Shown: in pieces, positions 8,960 to 17,714 of the stretch
Layout: each line of letters opens with the position of its first letter
How positions within the stretch are numbered: the first letter of the stretch is position 1
Assembly (NCBI RefSeq): GCF_038433205.1
Contig: NZ_JBCDNA010000001.1
Location: 310,001 to 374,000, forward strand
Reading direction: 5' to 3'
DNA length: 64,000 nucleotides
Source of the DNA: Lutimonas vermicola
GTDB lineage: Bacteria; Bacteroidota; Bacteroidia; Flavobacteriales; Flavobacteriaceae
Translations under genes and position numbers: made by a program
The notes under the pieces: model-generated
What the model was told of the DNA's origin: nothing
The model's input: the letters and a program-made list of their open reading frames with translations, nothing else
Database searches by the model: none

Positions 8960-9328
8960 TTATTCCAGTTTTATGGCCGTACCCTTTTGTTTGAATTTAG
9001 ATCCTTTATAATAAGCTTTAAAGGTATAGGTATCCTCTTTAATACTGATAATCTTTACATGAAAAGGGGTACTGTCCAAAAGTGTTTTCGGGCTTCTTTT
9101 GGTTAATACATATTCAAACTGGTCAAGCCACTTTATATTGAATGTATCCTTGACTCCATTAAAATCTTCAATTTGAATCGAATCATTGCGTGTTGCAAAC
9201 GAAACCGTCTCTTTGTCTTCTAAAATGGTTTTAAATCTGCCCTTTTTAAGATCATCCAGGTGTAATTTACTGCCGTTGATACAGGAAACAGTAAGATAAA
9301 ACATCATGATTGTCAAAAAATGGCGCAT
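8960..9328 (-). CDS. Small conserved lipoprotein
   Basis: 122 residues with a short hydrophobic start ending LTVSC (C16), a lipobox. The rest is a predicted all-beta domain with FATRNDSIQIE and EYVLTKRSPKTLLD patterns. Homologues in Flavobacteriia are, from memory, often mislabelled 'DNA topoisomerase IV'; nothing here resembles a topoisomerase. It lies 10 bases downstream of purB on the same strand and is probably cotranscribed. Function unknown. Confidence 0.65.
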   Translation of the reverse strand: MRHFLTIMMFYLTVSCINGSKLHLDDLKKGRFKTILEDKETVSFATRNDSIQIEDFNGVKDTFNIKWLDQFEYVLTKRSPKTLLDSTPFHVKIISIKEDTYTFKAYYKGSKFKQKGTAIKLE

Positions 9329-9338
9329 GGCTGATTGA

Positions 9339-10682
9339 TTAAATTCCAGTGTAATTGTGAGGTGTAATAGCTTTTAATTCCTTTTTTATCTCGTCGGTCA
9401 CTGCAAGCGTATCTATAAAGTCGGCTATTGCTTTTTGGTCGATCTTGGCGTTGGTCCTTGTAAGTCCTTTCAAAGCCTCATAGGGATCCGGGTAAGCCTC
9501 ACGTCTCAATATGGTTTGAATGGCTTCTGCGGCTACAGCCCAGTTATCCTCAAGATCCTTGTCAAAAGCTTCCTGATTCAAGAGCAGTTTGTTTAACCCT
9601 TTTACAGTAGAAGTAAAAGATATGATAGTGTGGCCAACAGGAACTCCAATATTTCTAAGCACGGTTGAATCGGTCAAATCTCTTTGCAATCTGGAAATAG
9701 GCAGTTTAGCCGATAGATGTTCAAAAATAGCATTGGCAATGCCAAGATTTCCTTCGCTATTCTCAAAATCTATAGGGTTTACCTTATGGGGCATGGCCGA
9801 AGAACCTACTTCTCCTTTTTTAATTTTTTGTTTGAAATAATTCATCGAAATATATTGCCAAAAATCCCTGTCGAGGTCGATAACAATAGTATTGATCCTT
9901 TTTAACCCATCAAATAAAGCAGCCAAATGGTCATAATGCTCTATCTGGGTCGTTGGGAAAGAATGTGTCAACCCGAGGACATCCTGAACAAAATGACTTC
10001 CAAAAGCTTTCCAGTCATAATCTGGATATGCCACTTTATGTGCATTGAAATTTCCTGTCGCCCCTCCAAATTTCCCGGCAAAAGGTATTTCTTTTAGCAA
10101 CTTTAATTGCTGCTTTATCCTTTCAACAAAAACATATATCTCTTTACCCAAACGGGTTGGAGAAGCAGGTTGTCCATGTGTTTTTGCGAGCATGGAAACA
10201 GCACTCCACTCGGTTGCAAGTGATTCGAGCTTTTTAATCAGCGCATCCAGCTCGGGTAAATAAACACTGTTATAAGCATCTTTTAAACTCAAGGGTACAG
10301 CAGTATTGTTAATATCTTGTGAAGTAAGTCCAAAATGGATAAACTCCTTGTATTTATGCAGATTCAGTTGGTCAAATTTCTCCTTGATAAAATATTCAAC
10401 GGCTTTGACATCATGATTGGTAATACTTTCTATTTCCTTAATTCTTAATGCATCTTCAGCAGAGAAATCCGTATAGATGCTTTTTAAGGTGCTAAAAAGA
10501 GCATTGTCAAAACTTTTCAATTGTGGGAGTGGAATTTGACAAAGCGCAATAAAATATTCTATCTCTACTTTAACCCTGTATTTTATGAGTGCCTGTTCCG
10601 AGAAAAAATCAGCTAGGCCTTCTATTTTATTTCTGTACCTGCCGTCTATTGGAGATATGGCGTTCAAGGTTGTCAAATTCAT
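9339..10682 (-). CDS. purB: Adenylosuccinate lyase
   Basis: 447 residues, standard family length. It catalyses two fumarate-releasing steps in purine synthesis: SAICAR to AICAR, and adenylosuccinate to AMP. Motifs seen: RYRNKIEGLADFFSE at the N-terminus (substrate-binding RY), TSQDINNTA, THGQPASPT (catalytic His near residue 168) and the superfamily signature GSSAMPHKVNP near 290-300 in the mobile catalytic loop. A -7 box TATTTTTG lies 26 bases upstream. It is followed by the small lipoprotein gene. Confidence 0.97.
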   Translation of the reverse strand: MNLTTLNAISPIDGRYRNKIEGLADFFSEQALIKYRVKVEIEYFIALCQIPLPQLKSFDNALFSTLKSIYTDFSAEDALRIKEIESITNHDVKAVEYFIKEKFDQLNLHKYKEFIHFGLTSQDINNTAVPLSLKDAYNSVYLPELDALIKKLESLATEWSAVSMLAKTHGQPASPTRLGKEIYVFVERIKQQLKLLKEIPFAGKFGGATGNFNAHKVAYPDYDWKAFGSHFVQDVLGLTHSFPTTQIEHYDHLAALFDGLKRINTIVIDLDRDFWQYISMNYFKQKIKKGEVGSSAMPHKVNPIDFENSEGNLGIANAIFEHLSAKLPISRLQRDLTDSTVLRNIGVPVGHTIISFTSTVKGLNKLLLNQEAFDKDLEDNWAVAAEAIQTILRREAYPDPYEALKGLTRTNAKIDQKAIADFIDTLAVTDEIKKELKAITPHNYTGI

Positions 10683-10707
10683 GTCAAGTCATTTTTTTTG
10701 TAAGCTG

Positions 10708-10715
10708 CAAAAATA
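10708..10715 (-). promoter_or_regulatory. purB promoter -7 box
   Basis: Minus-strand TATTTTTG, an exact TAnnTTTG match; transcription start expected near 10702, giving a leader of about 20 bases before the purB ATG at 10682. The -33 element is not obvious. Confidence 0.5.
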
Positions 10716-10745
10716 GTTTATTACACGTTTTTATGCACCATGGTT

Positions 10746-11291
10746 CTAGAGATTTTTTAATAATTTCCTTGCATGCGTCCTGTATCCGCTTGTTCCCAAG
10801 TCTGCGTTTTTTTGTAGAACTGATTTTAGTTCCGGTTGTATCCAATTTTGTTCTGAACTCCATAGTTTCAGCGTATCCATGGCAAATACTTGGGTGGCTG
10901 TTTTATGCGATTCAATAAGCCAGTCAAAATTACAGGAGATGATGATTTCCACTTCAGTTTGACTAGGTTTGATTTTTGAAGTCTTTTTTGAAAAATAATA
11001 GCTACTCCACAAGCTGCAAACTTTTGAAATCGGCCTTAAGGCACTTTCATGGTTTAACAGCGGCATGCCCCTGATAAATTCATGTATATAAGCATCTAAA
11101 AGCGAGCCGTCTTCAAGATATACCAATTCCAGTACCCAGGCCGCCTTAATATGCAAAGGGTCATCAATATCATATACTTTAGCAATAAGCTCTGGCAGCA
11201 GTTCGGGATTCCTTACAATATCAGCAGCCGTGGCATCACGATAGATTCTCTTTGCATTTATGACTTTATTCAAAATACTTATAAGATCCAT
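10746..11291 (-). CDS. Conserved hypothetical protein, HEAT-like helical
   Basis: 181 residues, no signal peptide and no membrane segment. It is almost entirely predicted helical, with repeat-like units (DDPLHIKAAWVLELVY, KTATQVFAMDTLKLWS, GYRTHARKLLKNL) that recall HEAT-like repeats and suggest a protein-binding scaffold. It lies 63 bases upstream of purB on the same strand but purB has its own -7 box in between. I do not recognise a specific function. Confidence 0.6.
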   Translation of the reverse strand: MDLISILNKVINAKRIYRDATAADIVRNPELLPELIAKVYDIDDPLHIKAAWVLELVYLEDGSLLDAYIHEFIRGMPLLNHESALRPISKVCSLWSSYYFSKKTSKIKPSQTEVEIIISCNFDWLIESHKTATQVFAMDTLKLWSSEQNWIQPELKSVLQKNADLGTSGYRTHARKLLKNL

Positions 11292-11497
11292 TTTAGTGCC
11301 TTTTGTCTGCAGGTTGCCGTTCAGATGAATCTAATTTTTGGCGCATGATTGATGTGATTTCTTACAGTGCCAGAATCATCTGCTGTGCAGAGAAACTAAA
11401 ATTAAAAAATATTTCTATTTTTATCCCCATAAATAAGCGCTTAATTTGAACAACATTTTTCGCTTATTTGAGTTATTTAATTAGAAATAGTAATCAA

Positions 11498-12187
11498 ATG
11501 TATAGATATAGCCTGTTGTTGGTCTTTTTTTTGAATTTTTTTGCATCACATGCTCAGGCAGATATCAATCAATTTGATGCTGAGGGCAAAAGACATGGAG
11601 TTTGGAGAAAGTATTACAACAACAACCGTATCAGATATTCCGGGAAGTTTGATCATGGGAAGGAAGTCGGGGTTTTTAAATATTTTTCGGCATCAGATTC
11701 TGATTTTCCTGTAATTGTAAAGGAATATGAAGATAACAGCGATCTTGCAAGAGTAAGTTTTTTTACGCCTTCGGGAGCACTTGAAAGCAAAGGTCTGATG
11801 AGAGGGAAGGAGAGAGAAGGTAAATGGTTGTATTATCACCCGGATGGTAAATCGGTAATGAGTGAGGAGAATTACGTGAATGGAAAACTTGACGGTGCCT
11901 ATAAAACTTTTTACCCCTCGGGGGAGCCAACTGAAACTGCCTATTACAAGAATGGATTACTGCACGGGAATTATAAAAAGTACTCCATTAAGGGGTTTCT
12001 TTATCAGGATTTTAATTACGCCAACGGAAAACTAAATGGCATGGCCGTTTACTATAGCCGTAAGACAGGAGACCTTATCAAAAAAGGACCTTTTAAGGAT
12101 GACCTAAGGGTAGGAACATGGGAAAATTATGTCGACGGTGAATTGGTGAGTACTGAACAACCCGCCTTAAAGCCTGAAAAGGATTAA
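11498..12187 (+). CDS. Exported MORN-like repeat protein (YwqK-type)
   Basis: 229 residues from the ATG at 11498; a TTG ten codons upstream is possible but would spoil the signal peptide (MYRYSLLLVFFLNFFASHAQ). After cleavage come 7-8 repeats of about 22-24 residues with the pattern G.(R/K).G.WK.Y...G.L, as in GKRHGVWRKYYNN, GKEREGKWLYYHPDG and GLLHGNYKKYS. This is the MORN-variant/YwqK repeat, common in Bacteroidota exported proteins and known in the periplasm as well as in toxin-antidote proteins. No toxin gene is adjacent. Probable binding or scaffold role. Confidence 0.75.
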   Translation: MYRYSLLLVFFLNFFASHAQADINQFDAEGKRHGVWRKYYNNNRIRYSGKFDHGKEVGVFKYFSASDSDFPVIVKEYEDNSDLARVSFFTPSGALESKGLMRGKEREGKWLYYHPDGKSVMSEENYVNGKLDGAYKTFYPSGEPTETAYYKNGLLHGNYKKYSIKGFLYQDFNYANGKLNGMAVYYSRKTGDLIKKGPFKDDLRVGTWENYVDGELVSTEQPALKPEKD

Positions 12188-12237
12188 TTATGTCTTTGTG
12201 CTACTTACATGATTAAATCTGGAACAAGTGCAGGGGC

Positions 12238-12271
12238 TTGTTTATAATACATTTTGTTTTTTGTATCTTTG
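12238..12271 (+). promoter_or_regulatory. mnmA promoter
   Basis: TTG at 12238-12240 and an exact -7 box TATCTTTG at 12264-12271, 22 bases upstream of the mnmA ATG. Confidence 0.5.
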
Positions 12272-12292
12272 CCGACGCAATTTTTATAGTCG

Positions 12293-13480
12293 ATGAAAAG
12301 AGTTATCGTAGGATTATCCGGTGGAGTTGATTCAAGCGTTGCTGCTTATTTACTTAAGCAACAGGGCTATGAAGTGATTGGGCTGTTTATGAAAAACTGG
12401 CATGATGATTCAGTAACAATTTCAAAGGAATGTCCCTGGCTGGAAGACAGTAACGATGCGATGCTAGTTGCTGAAAAGTTAGGCATCCCGTTTCAGGTTG
12501 TGGACCTTAGTGAACAATACAAGGAAAGGATTGTTGATTATATGTTCAGGGAATATAAAATGGGCAGAACGCCAAATCCGGATGTACTGTGCAACAGGGA
12601 AATCAAGTTTGACGTGTTCATGGATATTGCATTGGATCTTAAGGCAGATTATGTAGCTACCGGGCACTATTGCAGAAAATCGGAGCAGGAGATCGGGGCT
12701 GAGAGGGTCTATAGCCTGTTGGCAGGAAAGGACGATAATAAGGACCAGTCATATTTTTTGTGTCAGTTGTCCCAGCAACAACTGGCTAAAGCCTTATTTC
12801 CGATTGGGGAATTGAAAAAGTCAGAGGTCCGTGAGATTGCAGCTCAGCAGGGACTCGTTACTGCAGATAAAAAAGATTCACAAGGCCTTTGCTTTATTGG
12901 TAAGGTGAGGTTACCTGAATTTTTGCAACAACAATTGAAACCAAAGGAAGGCCTGATCGTTCAAATTCCTAATGATTCGACTATTTATGATACAGAAACA
13001 CCTGAATTTTCAAATCAGGAAGAGGCCCTTAAGTTCAACAGCCAAAAATTTCACTATTCCCCGGAGGATGGAAAAGCTGTAGGAAAGCATCAGGGGGCCC
13101 ATTATTTTACAAAAGGCCAACGAAAGGGCTTGGCAGTCGGAGGTACTGTTGAACCTCTGTTTGTAATTGATACTGACGTAGAACGCAACGTGATCTATGC
13201 CGGGGAGGGAAAACATCACAGAGGATTATATCGAAATGTATTGTTTGTAAAAGCCGATGAAATTCACTGGATCAGAGAAGACCTTGCGCTTGAAATCGGT
13301 GAAGAAATGGAAGTGATGGCCAGGATTCGATACCGTCAGGCATTAAAAAAAGCGAGTTTATACAGAGCAGCTGATGGCATGTATGTCTCATTCAATGAGC
13401 CCCAGTCTGCTATCACTGAAGGTCAGTTTGTGGCCTGGTATCAGGACGATGAATTGTTGGGTTCCGGCGTGATAAGTTAA
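12293..13480 (+). CDS. mnmA: tRNA-specific 2-thiouridylase MnmA
   Basis: 395 residues. It thiolates uridine 34 of tRNA-Lys, -Glu and -Gln using ATP and a persulfide from a sulfur relay. The PP-loop GLSGGVDSS is at residues 8-16; the catalytic cysteines are C100 (NPDVLCNREIKF) and C200 (DSQGLCFIGKV), spaced as in the family. The C-terminal beta-barrel includes AGEGKHHRGLY and ARIRYRQ. It stands alone on the + strand with its own promoter, converging on the EamA gene. Confidence 0.97.
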   Translation: MKRVIVGLSGGVDSSVAAYLLKQQGYEVIGLFMKNWHDDSVTISKECPWLEDSNDAMLVAEKLGIPFQVVDLSEQYKERIVDYMFREYKMGRTPNPDVLCNREIKFDVFMDIALDLKADYVATGHYCRKSEQEIGAERVYSLLAGKDDNKDQSYFLCQLSQQQLAKALFPIGELKKSEVREIAAQQGLVTADKKDSQGLCFIGKVRLPEFLQQQLKPKEGLIVQIPNDSTIYDTETPEFSNQEEALKFNSQKFHYSPEDGKAVGKHQGAHYFTKGQRKGLAVGGTVEPLFVIDTDVERNVIYAGEGKHHRGLYRNVLFVKADEIHWIREDLALEIGEEMEVMARIRYRQALKKASLYRAADGMYVSFNEPQSAITEGQFVAWYQDDELLGSGVIS

Positions 13481-13540
13481 GAGGGCTTATGCATTGATTT
13501 AATTTGAACCTTTTACTGACACTGCAATAAGCACCGATTC

Positions 13541-14422
13541 CTATAAATTTGTTTTGACTTTGGTTTTCTTAACGATCAATAAAAAAACACCTCCCAAGAT
13601 CATAAGAGAAGCAATAATTAATTTTGAACTGATCAGTTCTCCTACAAAAATAACACCACCTATGGCGGCAAGAACCGGGACAAAAAGCTGGACTATCGAG
13701 GCTTGTATCGAGCTGAGTTCCTTTAGAGCCATATACCATATCGTGTAGCCAATTCCAGAAGTGATTGTTCCGGATAAAAGAGCAAGCAGAATTCCCTTGG
13801 TTGAGGCGTTGGCATCTTTTGCAATAAAGAATAAAAGCAGCATTAAAAATGGAGTGGCCCTTAAAAAGTTAAATGCAGTTTCATTGAGCGGGTTCTTTGA
13901 ATCCCTGCCTCGTATCGAATATAAACCCCAGGAGACACCCGAAATTGTCATTAAAACAAAGCCTGAAACCGATGGAGTTTTAGCATCAGGTAACATCAAA
14001 TATACGAATCCTGCAATGGATAAAAATACTCCCAGCCATTCCCAAACACTCATTTTATAGCCTGATAATAGTGAATAGGCGATCATGGTGATTTGAACCG
14101 ATCCGAATATAATCAAAGCCCCGGTTCCTGTTTCTAAAGTAATATAGGCATAAGAAAAGGCCGCCGCGTACAGGAATAGTACAAAGCCGGAAACCCAGGA
14201 ACCTTTTGAATATGATGATCGGTCACCTCTTGATAAGAAAACCAGGATAGCCAATACTGACGCCCCGGAAATCAAACGGATACCGGTAAATAATCCAGGA
14301 TCAATAGCCTTCTCTTTCAGGGCTAACCTACAGATTACAGAATTTGCCGCAAATGCCGAAAGTGCTAAAAACGTGTATATGACGGTTTGGGCAATTATTT
14401 TAGTTTTTTTATTTTGAATCAT
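13541..14422 (-). CDS. EamA/DMT-family transporter
   Basis: 293 residues with ten hydrophobic segments in two EamA repeats (about 15-145 and 155-285). Features of the drug/metabolite transporter superfamily include the FAANSVICRLALKE opening helix, the ISGVSWGLYSIRGR mid-point and QASIVQLFVPVLAAIGGVIFVGE in the second repeat. These proteins export metabolites or amines; the substrate cannot be predicted. It is divergent from the nitronate monooxygenase-like gene, and the intergenic stretch has a short inverted repeat (AATTAC/GTAATT, 14428-14445). Confidence 0.85.
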   Translation of the reverse strand: MIQNKKTKIIAQTVIYTFLALSAFAANSVICRLALKEKAIDPGLFTGIRLISGASVLAILVFLSRGDRSSYSKGSWVSGFVLFLYAAAFSYAYITLETGTGALIIFGSVQITMIAYSLLSGYKMSVWEWLGVFLSIAGFVYLMLPDAKTPSVSGFVLMTISGVSWGLYSIRGRDSKNPLNETAFNFLRATPFLMLLLFFIAKDANASTKGILLALLSGTITSGIGYTIWYMALKELSSIQASIVQLFVPVLAAIGGVIFVGELISSKLIIASLMILGGVFLLIVKKTKVKTNL

Positions 14423-14512
14423 GTTTGAATTACGGTCCGGTAATTTACTAAGATAAACATTGAGAATGTGAATTAAACCAATTAATTTTACAGGGGTGAA
14501 TCAACTTTCAAT

Positions 14513-15469
14513 ATGAACGAAAACAGGAATAAAGTCACATCATTGTTTGGAATAGACTATCCGATCATCCAGGCAGGAATGGTTTGGGTAAGCGGATATA
14601 AACTCGCTGCCGCTGTAAGTAATTCAGGGGGCCTGGGTTTAATAGGTGCTGGTTCCATGTATCCTGAGGTCCTTAGAGAACATATACAAAAATGTAAAAA
14701 AGCAACCCTTAAACCATTTGGTGTTAATATTCCGTTGTTCTATCCTGACCTTCAAAAAATCATTGATATCATTATTAAAGAAGAAGTAAAGATTGTATTT
14801 ACTTCAGCCGGAAACCCGAAATTATACACGAGTATTTTAAAAGAAAGGGGAATTACCGTGGTTCATGTGGTGAGCAGCGTGAAATTTGCTTTAAAATCAC
14901 AGGAGGCAGGAGTGGATGCCGTTGTTGCGGAAGGTTTTGAAGCCGGAGGCCATAATGGAAGAGAAGAGACAACAACCTTTACTTTAATCCCTATGGTAAA
15001 GGAAAAGATTCATATACCATTGATTGCGGCAGGAGGGATAGCAACGGGAAGGGGAATGCTTGCCGCCATGGTTTTAGGTGCTGATGGTGTTCAAATCGGA
15101 AGCCGGTTTGTTGCGAGTGAAGAGTCTTCCGCCCATTTGAATTTTAAGCAGGAAGTGGTGAAAACAGAAGATGGAGGAACCCATTTGACCCTTAAGGAAT
15201 TAACTCCGGTGAGACTGATTAAGAATCAATTCTACCAAAATGTTCAAAAACTTTATGAAAAGCATGCAGATACCGAAGCGTTAAAAGAGTTTTTAGGACG
15301 CGGCAGGGCTAAAAAAGGAATGTTCGAGGGTGACCTCAACGAAGGGGAGCTGGAGATTGGTCAAATAGCAGGACTTATACATGATATTAGGCCCGCATCC
15401 AAAATAGTTAAAGACATTTTAAAAGAATACCATAAGGCCTTACTGTCAATTACAAAGATCAATTTTTAG
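14513..15469 (+). CDS. Nitronate monooxygenase-family flavoenzyme
   Basis: 318 residues forming an FMN-binding TIM barrel. Motifs: YPIIQAGMVWVSGYKLAAAVSNSGGLGLIGAG at the N-terminus, AVVAEGFEAGGHNG (family active-site segment with His) and the phosphate-binding GGIATGRGMLAAMVLGADGVQIGSRF. This family holds nitronate monooxygenases (2-nitropropane dioxygenase) and FabK-type enoyl-ACP reductases, which cannot be separated safely by eye. The monocistronic setting, away from fatty-acid genes, gives mild support to the first. Confidence 0.85.
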   Translation: MNENRNKVTSLFGIDYPIIQAGMVWVSGYKLAAAVSNSGGLGLIGAGSMYPEVLREHIQKCKKATLKPFGVNIPLFYPDLQKIIDIIIKEEVKIVFTSAGNPKLYTSILKERGITVVHVVSSVKFALKSQEAGVDAVVAEGFEAGGHNGREETTTFTLIPMVKEKIHIPLIAAGGIATGRGMLAAMVLGADGVQIGSRFVASEESSAHLNFKQEVVKTEDGGTHLTLKELTPVRLIKNQFYQNVQKLYEKHADTEALKEFLGRGRAKKGMFEGDLNEGELEIGQIAGLIHDIRPASKIVKDILKEYHKALLSITKINF

Positions 15470-15513
15470 TCAAAAAATGATTTTCTTAAGAGCCTGGAAG
15501 CACTACTTGATCT

Positions 15514-16443
15514 TTATTTAGGAATTTGTATCTCGTACAATTTTCTTGATTTATTATTTAAATGGTTTTCCCTAAGCCATGGGTTGTACATTTTCAATTC
15601 CTTGTAATTTGTATCGAATTTTTGCGCAAAGCTTGCAATATTAGTGATTGCTGTATCTACTCTTACGGTATAGGTAGTACCTAATTCATAGAGATCATCT
15701 TTATCAAATTCAAAACCGTATTTTTCAGGATGGCTTAGGATTTCCTTGGCCGCTACGATTCTTGGAATATACCTTTCAGTATTTTCACCTGCAAGAACGT
15801 CATAATAATTATCGACCATTTGTTCCTTAAGCCTTTTCTCAATCCCAAAATTGCCGGCGTGGTATGCCGCTGCAGCCAGTGTCCAACTGCCAAGTCTTTC
15901 TTTGGCCTCAATGAGATAATCACATGCGGCCCTGGTTGCTTTTTCCAAATGATATCTTTCATCGACATTATCATTGATCTCAAGACCATTTTCCCTTCCT
16001 GCGCCTTTGAGCATTTGCCACATACCCTTTGCGCCTGCCGGAGAGGTAACATTTCTAAGGTCACTTTCAATAACCGATAAATATTTAAAATCATCCGGAA
16101 CCCCTTTTTCCTTTAAAATGGGTTCGATTACCGGAAAATATTTGTTTGTTCTTTTAAACCACAACAGGGCATTTGACTGCCAATAGGTGTTCACTAATAA
16201 TTCCCTGTCTATTCGCTCCTTTATATCAGTTTTGTCAAGAAGTACTTTTTCTCCCGCAAAACTCAGGTTCTCAGGAATTTTAAGAGCTTTTATTGTATAG
16301 CTGTTCTCATCATTGGTTGTAGACGAATCGACATTTACTTTGCCTTTGGTTTCAGATTTTTTCACAGATTTTTCCGCGTTGATAAAAAAGAAAGCTATAA
16401 CAACAATACTTGCTAAAACAATGAATCGATATGATCTGCTCAT
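15514..16443 (-). CDS. Membrane-anchored lytic transglycosylase, MltD-like
   Basis: 309 residues. An N-terminal hydrophobic segment (about 6-22) anchors or exports it; the SLT (goose-lysozyme-like) domain spans about 95-240 with catalytic E126 in SVIESDLRN, then SPAGAKGMWQ and AAAAYHAGN. The last 55 residues resemble a degenerate LysM unit (TYTVRVDTAITNIASFAQKF and NPWLRENHL). It cleaves peptidoglycan glycan strands to 1,6-anhydro-muropeptides in the periplasm. It lies 18 bases downstream of rfbC on the same strand. Confidence 0.9.
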   Translation of the reverse strand: MSRSYRFIVLASIVVIAFFFINAEKSVKKSETKGKVNVDSSTTNDENSYTIKALKIPENLSFAGEKVLLDKTDIKERIDRELLVNTYWQSNALLWFKRTNKYFPVIEPILKEKGVPDDFKYLSVIESDLRNVTSPAGAKGMWQMLKGAGRENGLEINDNVDERYHLEKATRAACDYLIEAKERLGSWTLAAAAYHAGNFGIEKRLKEQMVDNYYDVLAGENTERYIPRIVAAKEILSHPEKYGFEFDKDDLYELGTTYTVRVDTAITNIASFAQKFDTNYKELKMYNPWLRENHLNNKSRKLYEIQIPK

Positions 16444-16461
16444 AGTAATTTGATTTTAAAA

Positions 16462-17001
16462 TTAAAAGGGATTTTCAAATGTAACAAAATTTTCCGCCAT
16501 TCGGTCTTTTTCTGCTAAAATCGGATCAAGCACACCCCAGTCAATGGAGAGATCAGGATCATTCCATAAAAGGCTGGCCTCGCTTTTAGCATCATAATAG
16601 TCTGAACACTTGTAATTTAAAATAGTATCGTCTTCAAGGCTTAAAAAACCATGAGCGAATCCTGCAGGTATGTATAGTTGTTTTTTATTTTCGCCGCTTA
16701 ACACGTGTTTAAAGTGTTTTCCAAAAGTACTCGAATCTTTTCTCAAGTCAACGGCAACATCCAAAATACTGCCTTTTACCACCCTGATCAGTTTAGACTG
16801 TGCATGAGGAGGAAGTTGAAAATGAAGCCCTCTTAAGACATTCTTATGTGAAACCGACTCATTGTCTTGTACAAAACGGTCTTTGATTAGCATCGCTACT
16901 TTCTTTTCATTATACGACTCCATAAAATAACCTCTGCTGTCATAATACACCTTAGGCGTCAACAGGATGATATCATTTATGTCTGTTTTTTCAAGAATCA
17001 T
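16462..17001 (-). CDS. rfbC: dTDP-4-dehydrorhamnose 3,5-epimerase
   Basis: 179 residues, a cupin of normal length. Motifs: NVLRGLHFQ (catalytic H60), K70, DVAVDLRKDSSTFGKH and LYIPAGFAHGFLSLED. It converts dTDP-4-keto-6-deoxyglucose to dTDP-4-keto-rhamnose for surface polysaccharide. The partners rfbA, rfbB and rfbD are not in the window; the gene instead overlaps the stop of an alpha/beta hydrolase by four bases (ATGA), so the two are translationally coupled. The possibility of a sister epimerase with another sugar remains. Confidence 0.9.
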   Translation of the reverse strand: MILEKTDINDIILLTPKVYYDSRGYFMESYNEKKVAMLIKDRFVQDNESVSHKNVLRGLHFQLPPHAQSKLIRVVKGSILDVAVDLRKDSSTFGKHFKHVLSGENKKQLYIPAGFAHGFLSLEDDTILNYKCSDYYDAKSEASLLWNDPDLSIDWGVLDPILAEKDRMAENFVTFENPF

Positions 17002-17660
17002 ACCAACAAAATGTTTTCAATGATTGCACTTATTTTTTTTGCTTTAATAATGATCATGGCATGTGTACCGTCTTCAACGGAAATACAATCTTTAACGTGT
17101 TTTATTGGAAAAATCTCATCTTTCGTTCCGTGGATGTGTATTACACCGGGTTGGATAGATTTGTTGCTCCAGAACAATACATTGCGCAGGGCCCAATTTA
17201 GATATTTTTCGTTTCTTATACTTAAATATTTATTATATAATTCACCTTTTTTTTTCAAGTTTGGATGGAAGTTGTATTTCGAAAAGTCATCTATTTTTGC
17301 TATTTGTTTGGTTGGAAAGAACTTGTAAGCACCCGAACTTCTCAGTAATTTTAATCTTTTGGGCATCTCATCCTGACTTTTGATACTTGAGATAATAATT
17401 ACTTTGCGAACCGCGATGAGCCTGCTAATTTCCTGAACCAGGATTCCTCCAAACGACACGCCTATCAATACTGCTTGTTCGTGTTCTATAAGCTTAAGGT
17501 ATTTAGCGGCATAACTGGGAAGAGATTCATTTTCGTTTGCAGGTTCAAGCCATTCAAGATAATGCAATTCAAATTTATCTTCTGCCACATGTATGAATTC
17601 AAAGATTCTTGAGCTGGCAGCCAGGCCAGGCATAAAATAGATGTGTATTTTATCTTCCAT
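16998..17660 (-). CDS. Alpha/beta hydrolase
   Basis: 220 residues with no signal peptide. The nucleophile elbow is GVSFGG (S69), the acid is probably the Asp of HGTKDEIFP, and the His is in DGTHAMII, a complete catalytic triad. The N-terminal oxyanion segment is MPGLAASSRIF. The lid is short. Substrate is unknown; coupling to rfbC suggests, weakly, a role in envelope metabolism. Confidence 0.8.
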   Translation of the reverse strand: MEDKIHIYFMPGLAASSRIFEFIHVAEDKFELHYLEWLEPANENESLPSYAAKYLKLIEHEQAVLIGVSFGGILVQEISRLIAVRKVIIISSIKSQDEMPKRLKLLRSSGAYKFFPTKQIAKIDDFSKYNFHPNLKKKGELYNKYLSIRNEKYLNWALRNVLFWSNKSIQPGVIHIHGTKDEIFPIKHVKDCISVEDGTHAMIIIKAKKISAIIENILLV

Positions 17661-17714
17661 TGGTACAACGTGGAATCAAAAATACTAAAACTTTCAACCA
17701 AAAGAACTCCTTTA

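Noticed and set aside
11498..12187. Toxin-antitoxin pair for the YwqK-type repeat protein
   Set aside because: The repeat family label suggests an antitoxin, but the product carries a signal peptide and no toxin-like gene is adjacent.
13485..13532. Terminator between convergent mnmA and the EamA gene
   Set aside because: GCTTATGCA and TGCAATAAGC pair only with a bulge and a loop of about 30 bases, and there is no T tract.
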